From contig NC_034016.1 of NCBI RefSeq assembly GCF_000346465.2, forward strand, positions 13,904,969 through 13,968,968: a stretch of 64,000 bases of DNA, given 5' to 3'. This DNA is from Prunus persica (taxonomy: Eukaryota > Streptophyta > Magnoliopsida > Rosales > Rosaceae). This document shows, piece after piece, positions 1-11,841 of this stretch (position 1 is the first letter of the stretch; each line of letters starts with the position of its first letter). A model generated the notes under the pieces. That model made no database searches. It saw only the letters and a program-made list of their open reading frames with translations, and was not told where the DNA came from. Position numbers and translations under genes: made by a program.

Positions 1-38
1 AAAGCTGCGGAGTCCACCTAGTAATGCCACCAGGATGA
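1..38 (+). CDS. 3' end of a TNL gene (partial, cut by window edge)
   Basis: The window opens on the last 11 full codons and stop of a TNL gene. The residues SCGVHLVMPPG and the TGA stop are the same as the C-termini of TNL-A (10828-10864), TNL-B and TNL-C, and the sequence after the stop is the same tail that follows those genes. The gene body lies outside the window, so its integrity is unknown. The encoded piece is the end of the C-JID (post-LRR) domain. Confidence 0.85.
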   Translation, partial: SCGVHLVMPPG

Positions 39-1135
39 AGACCTCAGTATAGAGGCATGGGTATGTCCAGGAAGATACCAATCGATCAATCCTCCAAAGG
101 GAAAGGACAGTAGCATTCAAATGTGATTGGGATGATAAGGATTTGCATCCTTCTTACAAGCTGTCAATCTCAAGCCCGTGGGTAGAATTCAGTGATCTAT
201 ATTTGTGATTGTTGTGTTAATTCCACATGATTAGTTTCTTAAGACTTCAATTGAGTTTTGAGTGGTGGATGTTGGAATGGTTGAGTCTTGCTGTATGCAA
301 GATAAGATAAGAGGAGAGGAGACTGGTTTGCACCCTTTTGTTTCAGAGTAGATGATGTCCACTTGGATATACCGTATAAAGTTATACTTCCAGAGCACTA
401 TTGTTTACAGCTTAGCAATTGTGCCACATGGAACTCCGAGTTTGTGATCCCTTAGTGTTCTGGTGCTGCTATTCCTGGTGGCTTACATGGTCTTGCTTTT
501 CTCTTCGTGCAGCTGCTCCAATGGTTTCCTGGCTGTCTTTACTTTTTGCTGTTTGGTTTTGTAAATGATTTGTTACTGGTGTGGTGATTCTACTGTCCTT
601 CCTTCAGTTTGGGGTTGCTAGTATTGCAGTCCCTATGGGTTGGTCTCCCCTTGGTGCGCCACTGTTTTTGGCTAGTTGCTCTTCACAGTTCCTGTCTTTC
701 GACCTGCTTTTATGGTTAGTGCTGCCTTGCTGTATTATTAAAGTGTGTTGCTGGCCGTAGACTTTGTTCTTCCTGCAGCTGCGTTGTGTCTTTTTACAGC
801 AGAACAGATTGCTGTTTGGCTCAGCCTTATTTTCTCCTTGGTGTTGCTGCATTAGTTCTCCTATTTGTTGTTGGTTAGGGCTTTGCATGTTGCCTCATGT
901 TGGGGAGAGAAAGAAGGAAATTAATGAAGCTGTTGTTCCAGAAGAAATTGAAAGCTCGTCCTTCATTCGATGTAGATACTAATGGACTTAAAGAAAGGCG
1001 GTGCAGTCATCAACCCCAACAATGCTGTCCAAGTTCAAGAGTTGTTTTCGCAACTACTGCTGTTGGTATTACTTGCTGTTGTTGCATGTGTTGTGCGTTA
1101 TATGCGTTACGGGGTTAATAATTTACTTTAATTTG
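39..1135 (+). repeat. TNL 3' tail, copy 1 of 4
   Basis: This stretch follows the TNL stop and is closely similar to 10865-11765, 23574-24850 and 32394-33640. It is T-rich and has no convincing reading frame, so it is most simply a long 3' UTR or downstream flank carried with each gene duplication. From about 897 it contains a shortened version (73 codons) of an ORF that is longer in copies 3 and 4. The similarity to copies 3 and 4 ends near 1060, where unrelated sequence begins. Confidence 0.7.
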
Positions 1136-1389
1136 AGTGTCACATTTTTGTTGTGAAGGCATGTAGACTGAAAACTAGAATGTTTGTTTGGATCCTGAGT
1201 AAATGGACAAAAACTTTCCCGGAAAATTTGGCATATTTATATTGGATATGATGTAGAAACAAATTGCATTTTGTCTTGTTTTAAATTTTCTCACTTTGAT
1301 GCTCGGGAGAAAAAGAGAAGGTAGAACCAAAAGGAGGTAATTGTGTTTAAGCTTGAGCTTGACAGTTTGTTCTGGGATAAAAATTAACC

Positions 1390-1395
1390 AAAAAA
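1390..1395 (-). terminator. Pol III oligo-T terminator of tRNA-Ile
   Basis: Six consecutive T residues on the minus strand begin 9 nt after the tRNA 3' end. Four or more T are normally enough to stop RNA polymerase III. Confidence 0.7.
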
Positions 1396-1403
1396 GAAGA
1401 GAA

Positions 1404-1477
1404 TGGCCCATGCAGGTCTCGAACCTGCGACCTTCGCGTTATTAGCACGACGCTCTAACCAGCTGAGCTAATAGGCC
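1404..1477 (-). tRNA. tRNA-Ile (anticodon AAU)
   Basis: A 74-nt cloverleaf reads on the minus strand. The 7-bp acceptor stem pairs GGCCTAT with ATGGGCC (one G-T pair). The A box TAGCTCAGCTGG and B box GGTTCGAGACC are intact. The anticodon loop CTAATAA gives anticodon AAT, decoding isoleucine. The discriminator is A and CCA is not encoded, as expected for a plant nuclear gene. A run of six T on the minus strand (1395-1390) follows the gene and would serve as the Pol III terminator. Its sequence is the usual plant tRNA-Ile(AAU), so it is probably functional. Confidence 0.97.
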
Positions 1478-1699
1478 ATTTGACAAATTCCCCGTACTTT
1501 TTAATACTATACTAAAATAGGATCGAAAAGAAAGGTTTTCCTGGTTGTGGTCAGCCAAAAGAAAGGTTAGAGAAGCTGAAGCAGAAAACAAAGAAAAAGA
1601 CGCTTGTTTTTCTACCAATCCACGCTCTGCAACTCGTCGAATAGCTAAAACCCTGTTCTTAGTTTTCTAAAAAGCTTAAAATCACTGGAAAATTGCAAT

Positions 1700-4192
1700 C
1701 AATTCAAAACATATTGTAATTCAAATTCCAAGCGTGAGTTCATGGCTGAAACTCTGCTTCTACTGGCAGCGACTCTGCGAAAAGTTATCCGAACAATCCA
1801 ATGCTTGGTCGGCGTCAAGTCACGGAAACAAAGGTACCTTCTTTTTGAGCAACAGCACAAACCCATTGAAACCCATAAGCTCTTTTTTTTTTCTTTCCAA
1901 ATAAGTTTATGAAATGCCAATTTTGAATTTGTTTAATGGAAATTGCAGGTGGGTCCCTATGTATGGCTTACATATCAAGAGGTTCATGATGCCGCCCTTC
2001 GAATGGGTTCAGCCATCAGGAGCCGCGGTGTCAATCCTGTAAGTCACGTGCCTATTGAGAATATATGTGTGTGTATGAATGCATAAATTAATGTGTTACT
2101 GTAATTTGTATTAAATTTTGACGTGCAATCTGTTATGTTCTGGATGAAGAAATGAAAAAGATTCATAATTGTAATGTGATGTTCTTTAGAGTTGATGTAA
2201 GTTGGTAATGAAAAGGAGTAACTGCGAAAGGTTGGTGTTTATCATAGCAAAAGGGAAAAAAAAGAAAGAAAAAAAGAAAGAAACTAACTTTGGTGTTTCA
2301 TATTTTTGTATCTTTTAAATGTATACAGGGAGATCGTTGTGGTATATTCGGATCAAACTGCCCCCAGTGGCTTACTGCAATGGAGGTAAATACTGTGTTT
2401 CCTATTTTCATGAATCACGATTGGCTTCATATTTATGCATGCCGTGCTTACTTGAATGGAAAAGTTTGTTTATGTTGGGAGCAAATTTTTGACAGGTTGA
2501 ATAACTATAATGAATCTATGTTTTGTTGATTTTTTACAGGCCTGTAATAGCCATACCATAACGTATGTTCCGCTGTATGACACCCTTGGTATGATTTCTT
2601 TCTCTTTGTCAATGATCGTCAGTACTTATATCACCATGAGTTTTAGAGTTTCTATACATTTTCTTCCTCAATAGAATTTCCAGTAGCAATTGGACTTCAA
2701 TGATGGTGGTTGAGTTCGATTCAATGTATCTCATTAACTTTTTGTGGTTTTACATATAATGGTGGTTGAGCTTGCTAAACTCTTTGACGTGTAGGCTTCA
2801 CTGAAAGCTGTGGTGGATGTCTTACATCTATTGGCAATGTTTTTCCTATGATGGGAACTGTGGGTGTTCCCATGACAACTATTGAAACAAGGCTTGAGTC
2901 AGTGCCAGAAATGGGATATGATGCACTTTCCAGTGTGCCAGGTGGAGAGATTTGCCTGAGAGGAAAATCCTTGTTTTCTGGTTACCACAAGCGACAAGAT
3001 CTGACAGAGGAAGTCCTTGTTGATGGGGTGGTTTCATACTGGTAAAAATTCTTACAATAGTCAGCCATAAAGTTGTATGGAATACTTTACTTGCTTGATG
3101 CTCAAACTTTTGGCTTTTCAAGATGTCACCACCGTGCATGTTAGAATGTTTTGTTGATGGTTAATTGTTGCATTAAAAGGTGGTATTTCTTGACTTTGAG
3201 TGGATTGCAGGTGACATTGGAGAATTGCAGCCTATTGGAGCAACGGAAATCATAGATAGGACAAAGAATATATTTAAACTGTCTCAAGGTGATTATGTTG
3301 CTGTGGAAAACATTGAAAGCAAATACCTGCGATGCCCTCTTATCACATCGGTACGTTGCTACTTACTTACTACATCCAATACAAGTAGAACAATTTCCAT
3401 ACATTAGGACTCACCTCTGTTTTCCTCCATTGATGAGTTTGTATTTTTTGTCTTTGTACTACATTTTAATTTGTGAAAATTTTGTATTGTTTGTTCTCTC
3501 TTTTTTTATTTATTTTTCTTTTCTAAAGTTCTGGATGTCTTAACTTTCCTCTGGTTGGCAGATTTGGGTTTATGGGAACAGCTTTGAGTCGTTTCTTATT
3601 GCTGTGGTGGTCCCTGACAGAAAGGCGTTGGAGGATTGGGCAGCAGAGCATAATTTGACCGATGATTTCAAATCATTATGTCAAAACCTGAAGGCAAGAA
3701 AGTACATTTTGGATGAGCTCAATGGTGTTGGTCAGAAGCAGCAAGTATGTAGATAATTGTCTCAACTCCCTGTTTGATGCTTTGTTAATGTCTACTCAAT
3801 CTGACTTGGGTGACCTTCCTCCAGCTTCGAGGTTTTGAGCTGTTAAAAGCAGTTCATTTGGAACCAAATCCCTTGACATGGAGAGGGATCTCATAACTCC
3901 AACATTCAAACTGAAGAGACCACAGCTACTTAAATATTACAAGGTAGGCCTCCTGCTCTCTCTTTCTAGTATTTTCTTAAATCTCCTCACTGTAAATCTG
4001 TGCCTTCCTTTTTCAAGCACCTGGTAAGTCTTCAGTTTGCCACTCACTAAATACCCTGCCTCCACCCTGATCAATATCCCACGACCAATGACACCTAAAA
4101 GTATGTACTTTTTAAGAGCCAACCTAGTAACCAAACACAGCCCCATACGGCTATACCCTTGAATTATTTCTTAAATAGCAAGAATTTCTATT

Positions 4193-4251
<59 letters not shown>

Positions 4252-4360
4252 TAGTAAAAGCTGAAGTTTGTCAAGTATGTTAATTTTATATTTGTTGGAA
4301 TATCATCTGCAGGGCCGCATTGATAAACTGTACAGTGAAGCCAAGGAAGCAAGGGTATGA
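1700..4360 (+). pseudogene. LACS2-like long-chain acyl-CoA synthetase pseudogene, copy 1
   Basis: Exons with canonical splice sites can be placed at about 1770-1833 (SYPNNPMLGRR), 1949-2038 (GPYVWLTYQE), 2329-2385 (GDRCGIFGSNCPQW), 2540-2588 (YVPLYDTL), 2795-3041, 3211-3350, 3562-3744, 3825-3943 and 4313-4360 with a TGA stop. Order and wording match plant LACS2, an ER enzyme that activates long-chain fatty acids to acyl-CoA for cutin. The gene jumps from YVPLYDTLG straight to FTESCGG, so the central exons with the ATP/AMP-binding TSGTTG motif are gone. Relative to copy 2 there is an extra G near 3027 and a missing T near 3873, each shifting the frame, and the N-terminal exon is missing. It cannot make an active enzyme. 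It lies downstream of a TNL tail, as do the three other fragments. Confidence 0.85.
4195..4247 (+). repeat. (TC)n microsatellite in last intron of LACS2-like copy 1
   Basis: About 53 bases of uninterrupted TC dinucleotides lie between the last two LACS-like exons. A shorter CT/TA tract occupies the same position in copy 2. Confidence 0.95.
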
Positions 4361-4842
4361 CAGCAATGTCAAAAGCCGGAAGCTACTGGATAAGACCTTT
4401 TTACCACAATTCCCCAAAGATGTGATTGCTGAGAGAAGGCAGGTGCTATCCACAAAGACACTGGATTTGGATCCCTGTGAGTCCGTCTAAGTTAGTTTGT
4501 GTATAAATAAAGATAATATGAAAGTTCTGGTTTGAGAAATATATTGCCCCAATGTCAGTTATTTGTGCTTGCAAATACACACAGAAATGCTATATTCATT
4601 CACTCTTTCAGTATAAATGTCAGATACATGACAAGAAATGCTTGCTTACCAAACCATGTGTATGGAAGTTAAAGACGATAAAGAATTAATGGCTACTTTA
4701 CTTCTGATCTCTCAAGTACCAATTGCATCTACATTGCTATAGCCCCAAAACCAATGATAACTGATTCTCAATAGATCTTGGTTTATGCAATGTAAAATAA
4801 TCAATGACAACCAACAATTAGGAGCCTATTCCTCTTTTTCTT
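4361..4842. other. LACS2-like 3' flank, no gene
   Basis: This is the 3' UTR and downstream flank of LACS-like copy 1. It is similar to 13355-13684 and continues in 18932-18985, where the copy downstream of gene A is split by the copia insertion. It therefore preserves the pre-insertion state of that site (near 4740). No ORF or RNA gene is seen. Confidence 0.6.
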
Positions 4843-4900
4843 TCACCCGTTCATGGACATATGATGTCTTCCTAAGCTTTAGAGATGAGGATACCCGTCC
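4843..4900 (+). pseudogene. TIR-domain relic (start of a TNL exon 1)
   Basis: A short run reads [16 protein letters not shown], the first conserved motif of a plant TIR domain, with G changed to D in the usual FRGEDTR. The reading then loses similarity within a few codons. It resembles the start of the D-type TNLs (serine, tryptophan, then DVFLSF) more than A-C. It is the remnant of a further TNL between the first LACS fragment and TNL-A. Confidence 0.65.
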
Positions 4901-5230
4901 AATTTCGAAGACGATTTCTAACACATCACAGAAACACGAACAGATAAACGTCTAGGTCCAAGAACATATTCCGGAATACAATTGAAAGAGAAAATCCATC
5001 AATCTCAAAGACCATTTGTGACGCAGTACAACAATTTGGTTTAGAATGAAATTAAAGCATAGATAACGAGTTAATAAATAAATTCCTTGGTCAAGCTCCT
5101 CTGTTATTTCACTACATGATCCTGTCTTTGTTTGGTCGAAAGGATTTACTCACAGTTCATCAGAAAAGAAAAATTATTATATAGGATGAACCTGTGTCGT
5201 TTTGGACATTTCCACTACCCAGCTAGTAAA
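4901..5230. other. spacer, no feature seen
   Basis: AT-rich sequence after the TIR relic. I see no ORF of note, no RNA gene and no clear repeat. Confidence 0.5.
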
Positions 5231-5366
5231 CTATTGCTCCAATAATTGAACTGGAAAAGATGTTTGAAGTTTCAACGGAATCACACTGGCCTTTCCTTTT
5301 TCTTTGTTTCTTTATTCCCATCATTGTCTTCCCTTCTTTAACTTCGCAGTGTTCTCACTAAAGAGG
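5231..5366 (+). repeat. duplicated TNL promoter segment, distal copy
   Basis: This segment (ctattgctccaataattgaa ... ctcactaaagagg) is repeated at 5998-6125 just before TNL-A. Related sequence lies upstream of TNL-B (about 19245-19375) and TNL-C (about 27665-27770). It is the upstream flank of the TNL unit, present twice in front of gene A and separated by an insertion of about 630 bp. Confidence 0.7.
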
Positions 5367-5997
5367 TTTTTTTTAAAATTTTTTAATTTTTTTTTTATCA
5401 AATAGAAACTTCATTAGATAAACTTCAACGGAACAATTAAAGATATCAACAAAACATTTAAAATACCAATCCTAAGAGGGCAACAAACTAACTTGCTAAA
5501 AGCAAAACTAACGCGGACAAAAACCGCACTAAAACTATTAGCCCACATTGCCACAATTAGTCATAAGCCCAAACAAAGCCAACAAAGCCAACATAACCAA
5601 AACCCTAAATCAACCCATGAGCCTAAACAAACCCTACCACCACCACCTGAAGAAGAGCCGTTGCGGTCACACCCATCACCGCATCTGTAACAGATTTGGG
5701 AAAAATATGATTTTCAGTTATCTGAGCGAACAAATAAATAAAAACAATAACTTTGGCAAAGAACAATTGAGTGATTTGCAGCAACCTCCGTCAAAGATGA
5801 TGTAAAATCAAATTTAAAGAACATGAGTGACATTAGGGAGCTGGTTTTGGGAGTAGGATTTGATTGAGAACATAGACTAAGGAATGATGGGAACTTCAAT
5901 TTTAACCATAACTTAGAAAAACCACCTCCCCCTCTGTGGAATTTTCCTTTATTCCTCGCAGCTACCCTCGCTCATAAAAACACACCAAACTAATCAA
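5367..5997. mobile_element. insertion splitting the TNL-A upstream region (type uncertain)
   Basis: The sequence between the two promoter copies starts with T-rich runs (5367-5400) and continues into A-rich, stop-rich sequence. A poly-T start would fit the 3' end of a retroposon inserted in reverse, but no reverse transcriptase or clear target duplication is visible. The short ORFs inside are not convincing. Confidence 0.3.
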
Positions 5998-6241
5998 TTA
6001 TTGCTCCAATAATTCGACTGAAAAGACGTTTGAAGTTCCAACGTAAGCACACTGTCCTTTCCTTTTTTCCTTGCATTCTTTCTTCCTTTCTTCGCAGTGT
6101 TCTTCTCACTAAGGAGGTTGAAGTTTCAGCAAACTTTCTCGCAGCTTCCCTCGCTCATAAGATGCTTTTCTTATTAAAATAAAAGAAACCAAGAGGCCAT
6201 TACCTTCCCAGCTCTTTGATCAGCCTGTTTCGTTCTCATGT
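5998..6241 (+). promoter_or_regulatory. TNL-A proximal upstream region / 5' UTR
   Basis: This flank directly precedes the TNL-A start and is shared with the B and C upstream regions, including the block cccagctctttgatcagcct shortly before the start codon. Conservation across paralogues suggests promoter plus 5' UTR. No clear TATA box was assigned. Confidence 0.5.
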
Positions 6242-9200
6242 ATGCAATCAAATAACCTGCATTCAATGACGTACGATGTGTTTCTGAGTTTCAGAGGCGA
6301 GGACACGCGGTTCAACTTTACTGATCATCTGCACAGCAATTTGACTCGGAAGGGAATTAGAACCTTCATAGATGATGGTCTTAAGAGAGGGGAAGAAATA
6401 TCACCGGCGCTTCTCAGAGCAATCAAAGAGTCGAAGAGTTCTGTCATCATATTCTCCGAAAACTATGCGTCTTCAAAATGGTGTTTGGATGAACTCGTCA
6501 AGATTCTTGAAAGTAAAGAATCAAGAGAACAAATAGTTTGGCCTATTTTTTACAAGGTGAATCCGTCGGATGTACGGAATCAAAAGGGAAGTTTCGGTCA
6601 GGCATTTGCTGACTATGAATGTGAGTTCAAAGATGACATGGAGAAGGTGCAAAGATGGAGGAGAGCTCTTACGAAAGCGGCCAATCTGTCCGGGTGGTGT
6701 TTCTCCAACGGGTATATATTTTCAACCACACACCATAGCTGCTTGCTGAACTTGTTTATTCTTTATCTTTTAATAGAAATTGCAACTGTTAGTGTGTATA
6801 CTAGATGCTTAGGATTGGATTTGATTGGATAATTCAAAATCGGGCGTTGGGCCTCAAGAGGAAAACCATATTTAGTACCACTATTTATTGAGAAAAGGGG
6901 TGAGACTTTACAATATTTTGACGTGGGACTCCGTACGTATGAGGTAGCCACACGTGTTCATGAATTGTCGAATCCTTGGATTAGGGCAAAAATGTCCTTT
7001 TTTGGGCCATATATCCACGCTGGCATGGTCGCCGGCTGTTTCACTGAACACGGTGCCGAGAGATGCTGGACTCCTTTGTCCCGTAATGTAGGGCTATGGC
7101 ATCAACAAAACTTATCCCTTTCAAAAGGGATAAATTCCCTTTATGACAAATGGATCTTCTGTTATCAACTTGGACAAAATTTAGAAGTTGACCTTCATTT
7201 CTTACTTCAATGTTGAAATAAGCTCTTCATCTCTTAAAGTAGCTCTCCCCTCCCCTCCTCTCCCCAGCTCCACCGCGCTAGGGTAGGTGGGGGAGGTGGC
7301 GGATGGCTTGGAAGAGTGGGGAATAGGGGAAGCAGTTGATGCGTTGAGGGAGGAAGCGCTAAGTAAGTTAATACGACTGACCACTTGTTTGTACCCACTC
7401 TGTTATGTCATCTCATATATGCATACCGTCCAATTTTTTAGGTTATCATTCAATGATCACTCTTGAAAAAACAAATTAGTGAAATTAGACAACACTTAGT
7501 AATCCATCTTTAATCAGACAAATAGACGAACACAATATTTCCTATAAACAATGAAAATGTTAGTAATAATAATTAAATGGTTAAACAATTTTCGATTTGT
7601 CTACTTTTTGTTCTTTTCTTTTTTTTGATAGAGATGTTCCTTGAATTACAACCTGAAAAATAAATATTTTGGATCATTATATGACATTGTGGAGTGTGTC
7701 AAATGAGTGTTTAGCACCTTATTAACTTACTTACTGATTAGTGATTGAGCACTCATATATATATTTATCTTACAAAATGCTATTTCGTCATTAACTTTCA
7801 CATTTGTTAACCTTGCAGGCATGAAGCAAAATTTATCCACAACATTGTTGAAGAGATTTCAATACAAGTATTAAACCATAATTATTTGAATGTAGCGAAA
7901 TACCCAGTTGGAATAGAGTCTCGTGTACACGAGATAAGTAAGCTTTTGGGTGTTGGGGGAAACGATGTTCGCATGGTAGGGATATGGGGAACTGGTGGAA
8001 TAGGTAAGACAACAATTGCTAAAGCTGTTTATAATTCCACTGCCCATATGTTTGAAGGTAGCTGTTTTCTAGAAGATGTTAGAGAAAGATCAATGCCATA
8101 TGGAGGCTTAGTCGAACTACAAAATATTATTCTTTCTGAGATTCTAGGGGTAAAAGAAGTAAAGGTGACCAATGTTGACAAAGGAGTCAATGTGATAAAG
8201 AAAATGTTGAATGGTAGGAAGCTTCTCTTAGTTCTTGATGATGTGAATCAATTGGACCAATTAAACAAATTAGTTGGAAGATCTGATTGGTTTGGTACAG
8301 GCAGCAGAATTGTACTAACGACAAGAGATAAGCATTTGCTAATTGCACATCAAGTCAATCTAATGTATGAGGTTGAGAAGTTAGACCATTATGAATCTTT
8401 GAAGCTTTTCACCAGCTGGAATTCATTTTCAAGAAATGGACACTTAGATGGTGATTATGTGAAACTTGCAAACCAGGTAGTAGACTATGCTCAAGGTCTT
8501 CCATTAGCTCTTATGGTTTTAGGTTCACATCTATGTGGTAGAAGTATTGATCAATGGAAATGTGCATTAGATGGTTACAGAAGAGTGCCTAACCAGGAGA
8601 TTCAAGACATTCTCAAAATAAGTTATAGTGCACTAGACGATGCGGTGAAGGAAGTTTTCCTTGACATTGCATGTTTCTTTAAAGGTGTAGGCAAGGACTA
8701 TGTGATTGAAATACTAGAAGGTTGTGACCTAAACCCTAAGTATGATCTTGAAGTACTCGTGGAAAAGGCTCTTATAAATATTACGGAAGAAGGCAGGATT
8801 TGGATGCATGACTTGATAGAAGAAATGGGTAAAGAAGTAGTTCGCCAAGAGTCGCCAACTGAGCCTGGAAAGCGTAGTAGGTTGTGGTTTCACGAGGATG
8901 TTGACCATGTTTTAACTGAAAATACAGTAAGTAGAATATAATTTGAAACACTTGTATAATTATTTCACAAAAAATTATCCTTTTCTAATACTATTGCTTT
9001 TTCATACTAGGGAACAGATAAGATCAAAGGTATCATGGTGAAGTTGCCTGCTGGCCTTGAGTCAGATGAGATATGCTTGAATGCTAAAAGCTTCTCAAAG
9101 ATGAAAAATCTTCGAATTCTTTTAAATCGTAATGCACGCTTATCTGGAGAAGTTGATTATCTTCCCAATGAGTTGCGGCTCCTCAGGTGGCCTGAATATC

Positions 9201-10864
9201 CATTACAATCTTTGCCAGCAAATTTTAATCCAAAGAAACTTGTTGGTCTTACTATGCCTCGTAGCCGCATTTTACAACTGGATTTGGAATTGAAGGTATT
9301 TAAAATTACAGCTTTTTTCAAGAGTTTATTTTTATTTTTCAGCATATTGGGAGTTTATTAAGAGCTTATGATGCGATCCTCTCTCTCTTTTTCTCTCTGT
9401 TTTGTGGGGCAGAGTTTGAAATTTATAAATGTGGAGAACAGCAAATTCCTGACAAAAACGCCTAACTTCTCTGGAGTCCCAAATTTAGAGAAGTTGAATC
9501 TAAACTATTGTACAAGTTTAGTTGAGCTTCATCCTTCTGTTGGATTCCTTCATAAGCTTGTTAAGTTGAGTCTTACCGGATGCCGTAGTCTTACTCTGTT
9601 TCCAAGAATTGTCAACTTGAAATCTCTGCTGAAGTTGAATCTTGAAGGCTGCATAAGTCTTGAGAATTTCCCTGAAATTATGGGAAAGATGGAATCTTTG
9701 ACATACCTGGATCTATCGAAGACTTCCATCAAAGAATTGCCTTCATCATCAATTCGACATTTTACTAGTCTCAAGACGTTGTATCTAACCGGATGTGAAA
9801 AGCTTACAAATCTTCCATGCAGCATTTATGAATTGCAGCATCTAGTGGAAATTTCTTTGAGTAAATGCTCAAAATTGGTTACATTTCCTAAAATGGTGAA
9901 GTCTGAAGATTCAAGGACTGCAGAATCACTTGTGACTCTTCACAGAGGCAATTTAGTGTTTCCCAAGCTATCTAAATTCAATGTGGGGGGATCTAATCTT
10001 TCAGAAATTACCAATTTTCTTTTGACTCTTGATTGCTTGGCCACATTAACAAGACTTGATCTATCAGGGAGCAATTTCATTAGTCTTCCCGCATGCATTA
10101 TTAACTTTGTCAACTTGCATGAACTTCGGTTGGTTGGTTGCAAGAGACTTAGAGAAATTCCGGATCTTCCACAAGAAATGGAAGTTTTAGATGTGAGTGA
10201 TTGTGTATCATTGGAAAGAGTTTCAAATTTGTCCAACATTTTGGAACGTAAAGAGTCTCAAATGATCTCTGAAATGAACTTGACTAAATGTTGGAGACTG
10301 CGTAACAATCTGGTTCGCTTTGCAAAGAAGAAAAATATGTTCATAAATCAGGTCAATCTCTTCTCTCTCTTTCTCTCGTCTCAGCAATCTTATGTCGAGG
10401 TTGTATTTCCAGGAAGTGGAATTCCAAAGTGGTTCAGTTGTTGTCAGGATTTGAAGGATCTTCGCGAATGTGCATTCTCCATTAAAATCCCTCAAAACTT
10501 CAAATTTGAGAACAAAGGATTGGCTGTCTGTGCTTTTCTTCAAAAAACCAAAAATAGGTTCCATTTTGATACTAAGCCCAAACTTAACATCAGGGATTTT
10601 TCTGTTGATATTTACTTAGATGAACGACGCACTGATAATACACATTCTACAGGGAAAGAGTCAACTGTAGTATGGCTGTGGTATATTCCATTCTTTGTAA
10701 TATTGTCGGTCAGGGAATCCTTGTGGGAGTACGAATGCATGAAAGGAAGAGCGAAAAGCTCATGGGTGATGCCACCTTATTTGCCTACACTTCGAGTTCA
10801 TTTTGTACGCATTAGCAAAGCTGTGAAAAGCTGCGGAGTCCACCTAGTAATGCCACCAGGATGA
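6242..10864 (+). CDS. TNL-A: TIR-NBS-LRR immune receptor
   Basis: Exons are 6242-6711, 7819-8926, 9011-9295 and 9413-10864, all with GT..AG introns, giving 1104 aa. Exon 1 is the TIR domain ([12 protein letters not shown]; putative NADase glutamate E84 in WCLDEL). Exon 2 is the NB-ARC: P-loop GTGGIGKTT at 214-222, kinase-2 LLLVLDDV at 292-299, GLPL at 383-386, RNBS-D FLDIACFFKG and MHD at 486-488. Exon 3 is the linker seen in most TNLs. Exon 4 carries about ten C-rich LRRs, then a C-JID domain from about residue 930 (FPGSGIPKWFS) to VHLVMPPG. The protein should act as an intracellular receptor that makes NAD-derived signals on pathogen recognition. I used ATG 6242; an alternative start at 6266 (MTYDVF) matches B and C. 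No disabling change is seen. Confidence 0.93.
6712..7818 (+). other. TNL-A intron 1 (1.1 kb)
   Basis: This intron separates the TIR and NB-ARC exons, with donor GG|GTATAT and acceptor TTGCAG|G. Its ends resemble intron 1 of B and C, but the middle (about 6850-7400) is unrelated to them and includes a C/G-rich purine-biased patch at 7230-7340. Small ORFs inside are not supported. A short palindrome (tatccctttcaaaagggata) lies near 7110-7130. Confidence 0.7.
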
Positions 10865-11765
10865 AGACGTCAGTATGGAGGCATGGGTGCGTCCTTGAAG
10901 ATACCAGCATACCAACTGATCAATCCTCCAAAGCGTAAGACCAGTAGCCTTGAAATGTGATTGGGATGCTAAGGATTTGCATCCTTCTTACAAGATGACA
11001 TTCTCAAGCCTGCGGGTAGAATTCAATGATTATTATTTGTTATTGTTTTTGTGTTAATTCAACATGAGGATTTTGGTTTCCTTTCAATCAAGTTTTGAAT
11101 GGTGGACATTGTAGAATGTATTGTTGGAATGGTGCAGTTTTGCTCTTATTAAAGATGAGATAAGAGGGAGAAGACTGGTCTGCACCTTATTGTTTCAGAG
11201 TAGATGGTGCCCGCTAGGGAATAAAGTTATACCTCCCGAGAAATATTCTTTAAAGCTTCAAGCCTTAACCTGTTACTCTCCCAGCAATTGTGGCATGGAA
11301 ATCTCTCCCTGAGTCTGTGATCACTTAGAGTTCTGGTGCCTGCTATTCCTGATGGCTAGCATGGTCTTACTTTCCCTTTCATGCCACTGCTCTGCTGGTT
11401 TCCTGGATGTCTTTTCTTTCCTGCTGCTTGGTTTGTGGATGATTTGTTACTGTTGCCTTCGGTTCGGGGTTGCTATTATTGCAGTCCCTATTGGTTGCTC
11501 TCTCCTTGCTGCGCCACTGTTTTTGGCTGGTTGCTTTTCACAGTTCCTCGCTTTTGACCTGCTTTGCTGGTTAGTGCTGCCTTGCTGCTTTGTTAAGGTG
11601 TGTTGCTGGCTGTAGACTTTGCTCTTCCTGCGGCTGCATTTTGTTCTTGATAGCAGAACAGGTTGCTGTTTGGCTCTGCCTTGTTTTCTCCTTGGTGTTG
11701 CTGCATTAGTTCTCCGGTCATTGTTGGTTAGTGCTTTGCGTGCTGCCTAATGTTGGGGAGAAGAT
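10865..11765 (+). repeat. TNL 3' tail, copy 2 of 4
   Basis: Downstream of the TNL-A stop, this matches the tails of the other units up to the phrase gttggggaga near 11755, then diverges and passes into LACS-like copy 2. It contains an 87-codon hydrophobic ORF (11352-11615). Copy 3 has a stop in the corresponding place, so I read it as non-coding tail. Confidence 0.7.
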
Positions 11766-11841
11766 TTTCTAGTCAGTAGTTTATAAACTTTTCCTTAAAA
11801 AAAGAACTTTCCATCAGCTTCTTAAGCTCTTTGACATGTAG

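Noticed and set aside
6923..7216. 97-codon ORF in TNL-A intron 1
   Set aside because: It lies between good splice sites of a conserved intron, has no recognisable domain and is absent from B and C.
9550..10564. Long minus-strand ORFs opposite TNL exons (also in B, C and D)
   Set aside because: They are antisense shadows of the LRR exons and recur wherever the LRR codons recur. No splice or domain logic.
11352..11615. Hydrophobic 87-codon ORF in the TNL tail (also 32783-33079)
   Set aside because: T-rich sequence gives hydrophobic residues by composition, and the third copy (near 24098) has a stop in the same place. No start context or domain supports a membrane protein.
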